Source: Actinomycetota bacterium (GTDB lineage: Bacteria; Actinomycetota; CADDZG01; WHSQ01). From it: a stretch of DNA of 35,911 nucleotides. The translations under genes were made by a program, and so were the position numbers. Positions within the stretch are counted from its first letter, which is position 1, and each line of letters begins with the position of its first letter. Shown here piece after piece: positions 34,422 to 35,911 of the stretch. The notes under the pieces were generated by a model. It had not been told where the DNA came from. It searched no databases and saw nothing but the letters and a program-made list of their open reading frames with translations. The stretch covers positions 1 through 35,911 of the forward strand of contig WHTI01000015.1 in NCBI GenBank assembly GCA_009377815.1. Reading direction: 5' to 3'.

Positions 34422-35893
34422 CCGTCGGCCAGGCGGACCAGACCCCCGAGCACACCGACATAAGCGGCACCGTCGGGGCCGAGTGTCACCGGCGCGTAGT
34501 TGTTATTGAAGCCGAGACCGGTACCGGCGAGTTGCTTGAAAATGGTCTCCCCGGAGCGGAAGTCGATCGCAGTGAGGTACCAGGCGTCGATCCCGTCGGG
34601 GTTAGCCGCCTTCGTGTACGTGTAGACGAGCCCCGTCGCGAGCGAGACTTTGGGGACGACTGACGGTGCGATCTCGTCCGACTCCCACACCGTGCGGCAA
34701 CCCTTCCGTCCGAAGGCGACCCTCGTTAGCCCCGGGGTTGTGGTGGCGCCCTGCAGTGTGGACGTCGGACCTCCGTAGCCGTAGTTGTTCTCAGTCACGA
34801 TCGAGTTGCCGACCACAACAAGCGACTGGTCGGTGTTGCCCTCGTTCGGCCGGAACACCGGCTCCTTGCAGAGGAGCTCTCCCCCTGCCTTCCGGCCCCT
34901 CTTGTAGACGAGCACGTTCATGCGCGGATCGGCGTTGTCGGTGATCGCAACGTAGCGACGGCCGATCACGGTCGGAGTCGTGCCGGAGCCCTGAGATGCC
35001 TGACCGGTCTTGAGGCGCTCACCTCGGTCGTACTTCTTCCGCCAGGTGATCCTGAGGTGACCGTCAAGGTCCGCATCGAAGCGGTAGAAAGCGTGGTCCG
35101 AGACGATGTAGACGCCACCCGAGTCATCGACCGCGAAGGAGTTGGCGATCGCTTCGCCCTCGAGCTGCATCACCGTCGCCTCACCTGAGTCGCGCGCGAC
35201 GGTGCCCACGAGCCCCTTGGCGGTGACGAACCAATAGGTCCCGTCCCAATCGGGGAGGACCGAGACGATGTTGTCCCCGAGCGGGATCGCGCCCGAGAGA
35301 TCGTAGGTCCGAGTGATGCCGAAGGCGGTTCCGTCGAACTCGACGATCCAAAGCTGCCGGTTGTTGGTCGGGATGACGGCTCGGCCCTCGTGGTCGAGAT
35401 AGAAGTAGCCACCTCCCGAGAAGTCGGTGAAGATCCCGGTTCCCGTTCCACTCCCCGAGCGCGGCGGCAGCGGATGGATCGCCAGGGTCTCCAGCGAGAC
35501 CGGGTCCATCATCACCAGCCGGGGGCCCTCGAGGCCGACACAGACGGTCACGATCCGGCCCTCGGGATCGAATGTCACGGATGCACACTCGGCAACGTGG
35601 AAGGTCGACGTGACGCCCATCGTCCGTCCGAGCGGACCGCGACGTTCGTAGGCATCGATCTGGTAGGCGTCGTTGTGGATGTTGCTATCCGACCCGGACG
35701 CCATGAACGGATGATCGGGGATCTCGAACGAACGGAGAGGCCGGGGCTGCGCGGGCGAGCCGATGAAGCCCTCAACCGCGGCCTCCTCGGTGGGATCCTG
35801 CGGGATGGGGATGACCGGCACCCCCTGAGCCACCGCAGAGGTAGGGATCGCGAGAGCCACTAGCCCCGCAGCCACAAGGAAGCGCCTGTCCAT
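34418..35893 (-). CDS. Secreted hypothetical protein with apparent beta-propeller-like repeats
   Basis: Signal peptide MDRRFLVAAGLVALAIPTSAVAQG; repeated ...FDPEGRIVTVCVG, YLDHEGRAVIPTNNRQLWIVEFDG, SFAVDDSGGVYIVSDHAFYRFDADLDG, TLGPDGAAYVGVLGGLVRL. Confidence 0.7.
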   Translation of the reverse strand: MDRRFLVAAGLVALAIPTSAVAQGVPVIPIPQDPTEEAAVEGFIGSPAQPRPLRSFEIPDHPFMASGSDSNIHNDAYQIDAYERRGPLGRTMGVTSTFHVAECASVTFDPEGRIVTVCVGLEGPRLVMMDPVSLETLAIHPLPPRSGSGTGTGIFTDFSGGGYFYLDHEGRAVIPTNNRQLWIVEFDGTAFGITRTYDLSGAIPLGDNIVSVLPDWDGTYWFVTAKGLVGTVARDSGEATVMQLEGEAIANSFAVDDSGGVYIVSDHAFYRFDADLDGHLRITWRKKYDRGERLKTGQASQGSGTTPTVIGRRYVAITDNADPRMNVLVYKRGRKAGGELLCKEPVFRPNEGNTDQSLVVVGNSIVTENNYGYGGPTSTLQGATTTPGLTRVAFGRKGCRTVWESDEIAPSVVPKVSLATGLVYTYTKAANPDGIDAWYLTAIDFRSGETIFKQLAGTGLGFNNNYAPVTLGPDGAAYVGVLGGLVRLADG

Positions 35894-35911
35894 CTCTAAC
35901 CATTCGCTCCC

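Noticed and set aside
1-35911. tRNA/rRNA genes, CRISPR arrays, prophage or transposase genes, restriction or toxin-antitoxin defence systems
   Set aside because: None recognised on reading both strands and the ORF translations. The small palindromic elements have no associated transposase in this window.

Overview
This is a high-GC, gene-dense bacterial window with an Actinomycetota-like housekeeping chromosome segment. Taxonomy is inferred only from gene content (F420 reductase, CGNR regulator, M29 peptidase) and from short apparently leaderless promoters. I support about 40 CDSs. They include: a DrrA-type ABC ATPase with a divergent TetR gene; three MFS exporters, two of them tandem paralogues; YjbQ, VOC, metallophosphoesterase, ACT, DLH-like and PEBP proteins; NpdG; and a B12-dependent acyl-CoA mutase large subunit. 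They also include sdhD-sdhA-sdhB, an AMP-ligase, mdh, NAD-type idh and citrate synthase; CGNR regulator and folD; a siroheme and sulfite-reduction module (cobA, sir, cysH, Zn-ribbon, cysG-N); purN-purH; an ECF sigma factor overlapping a GerMN/Gmad2 membrane protein; and a speD-like/bpsA polyamine operon. The two strongest unusual signals are as follows. (1) There is a two-copy palindromic intercistronic element (TAGTGCACCTCCGCG...CGCGGAGGTGCACTA) at 10443-10608 (sdhA/sdhB) and 13654-13750. Its left end carries the upstream stop codon and its right end carries the downstream Shine-Dalgarno sequence, which would be sequestered in the predicted RNA hairpin. (2) A SpeD homologue has Cys83->Tyr and Glu62->Gln (T. 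maritima numbering from memory). It is coupled to a branched-chain-polyamine-synthase-like gene and preceded by a structured leader with two overlapping mini-ORFs. No tRNA, rRNA, CRISPR array, prophage or transposase was recognised.
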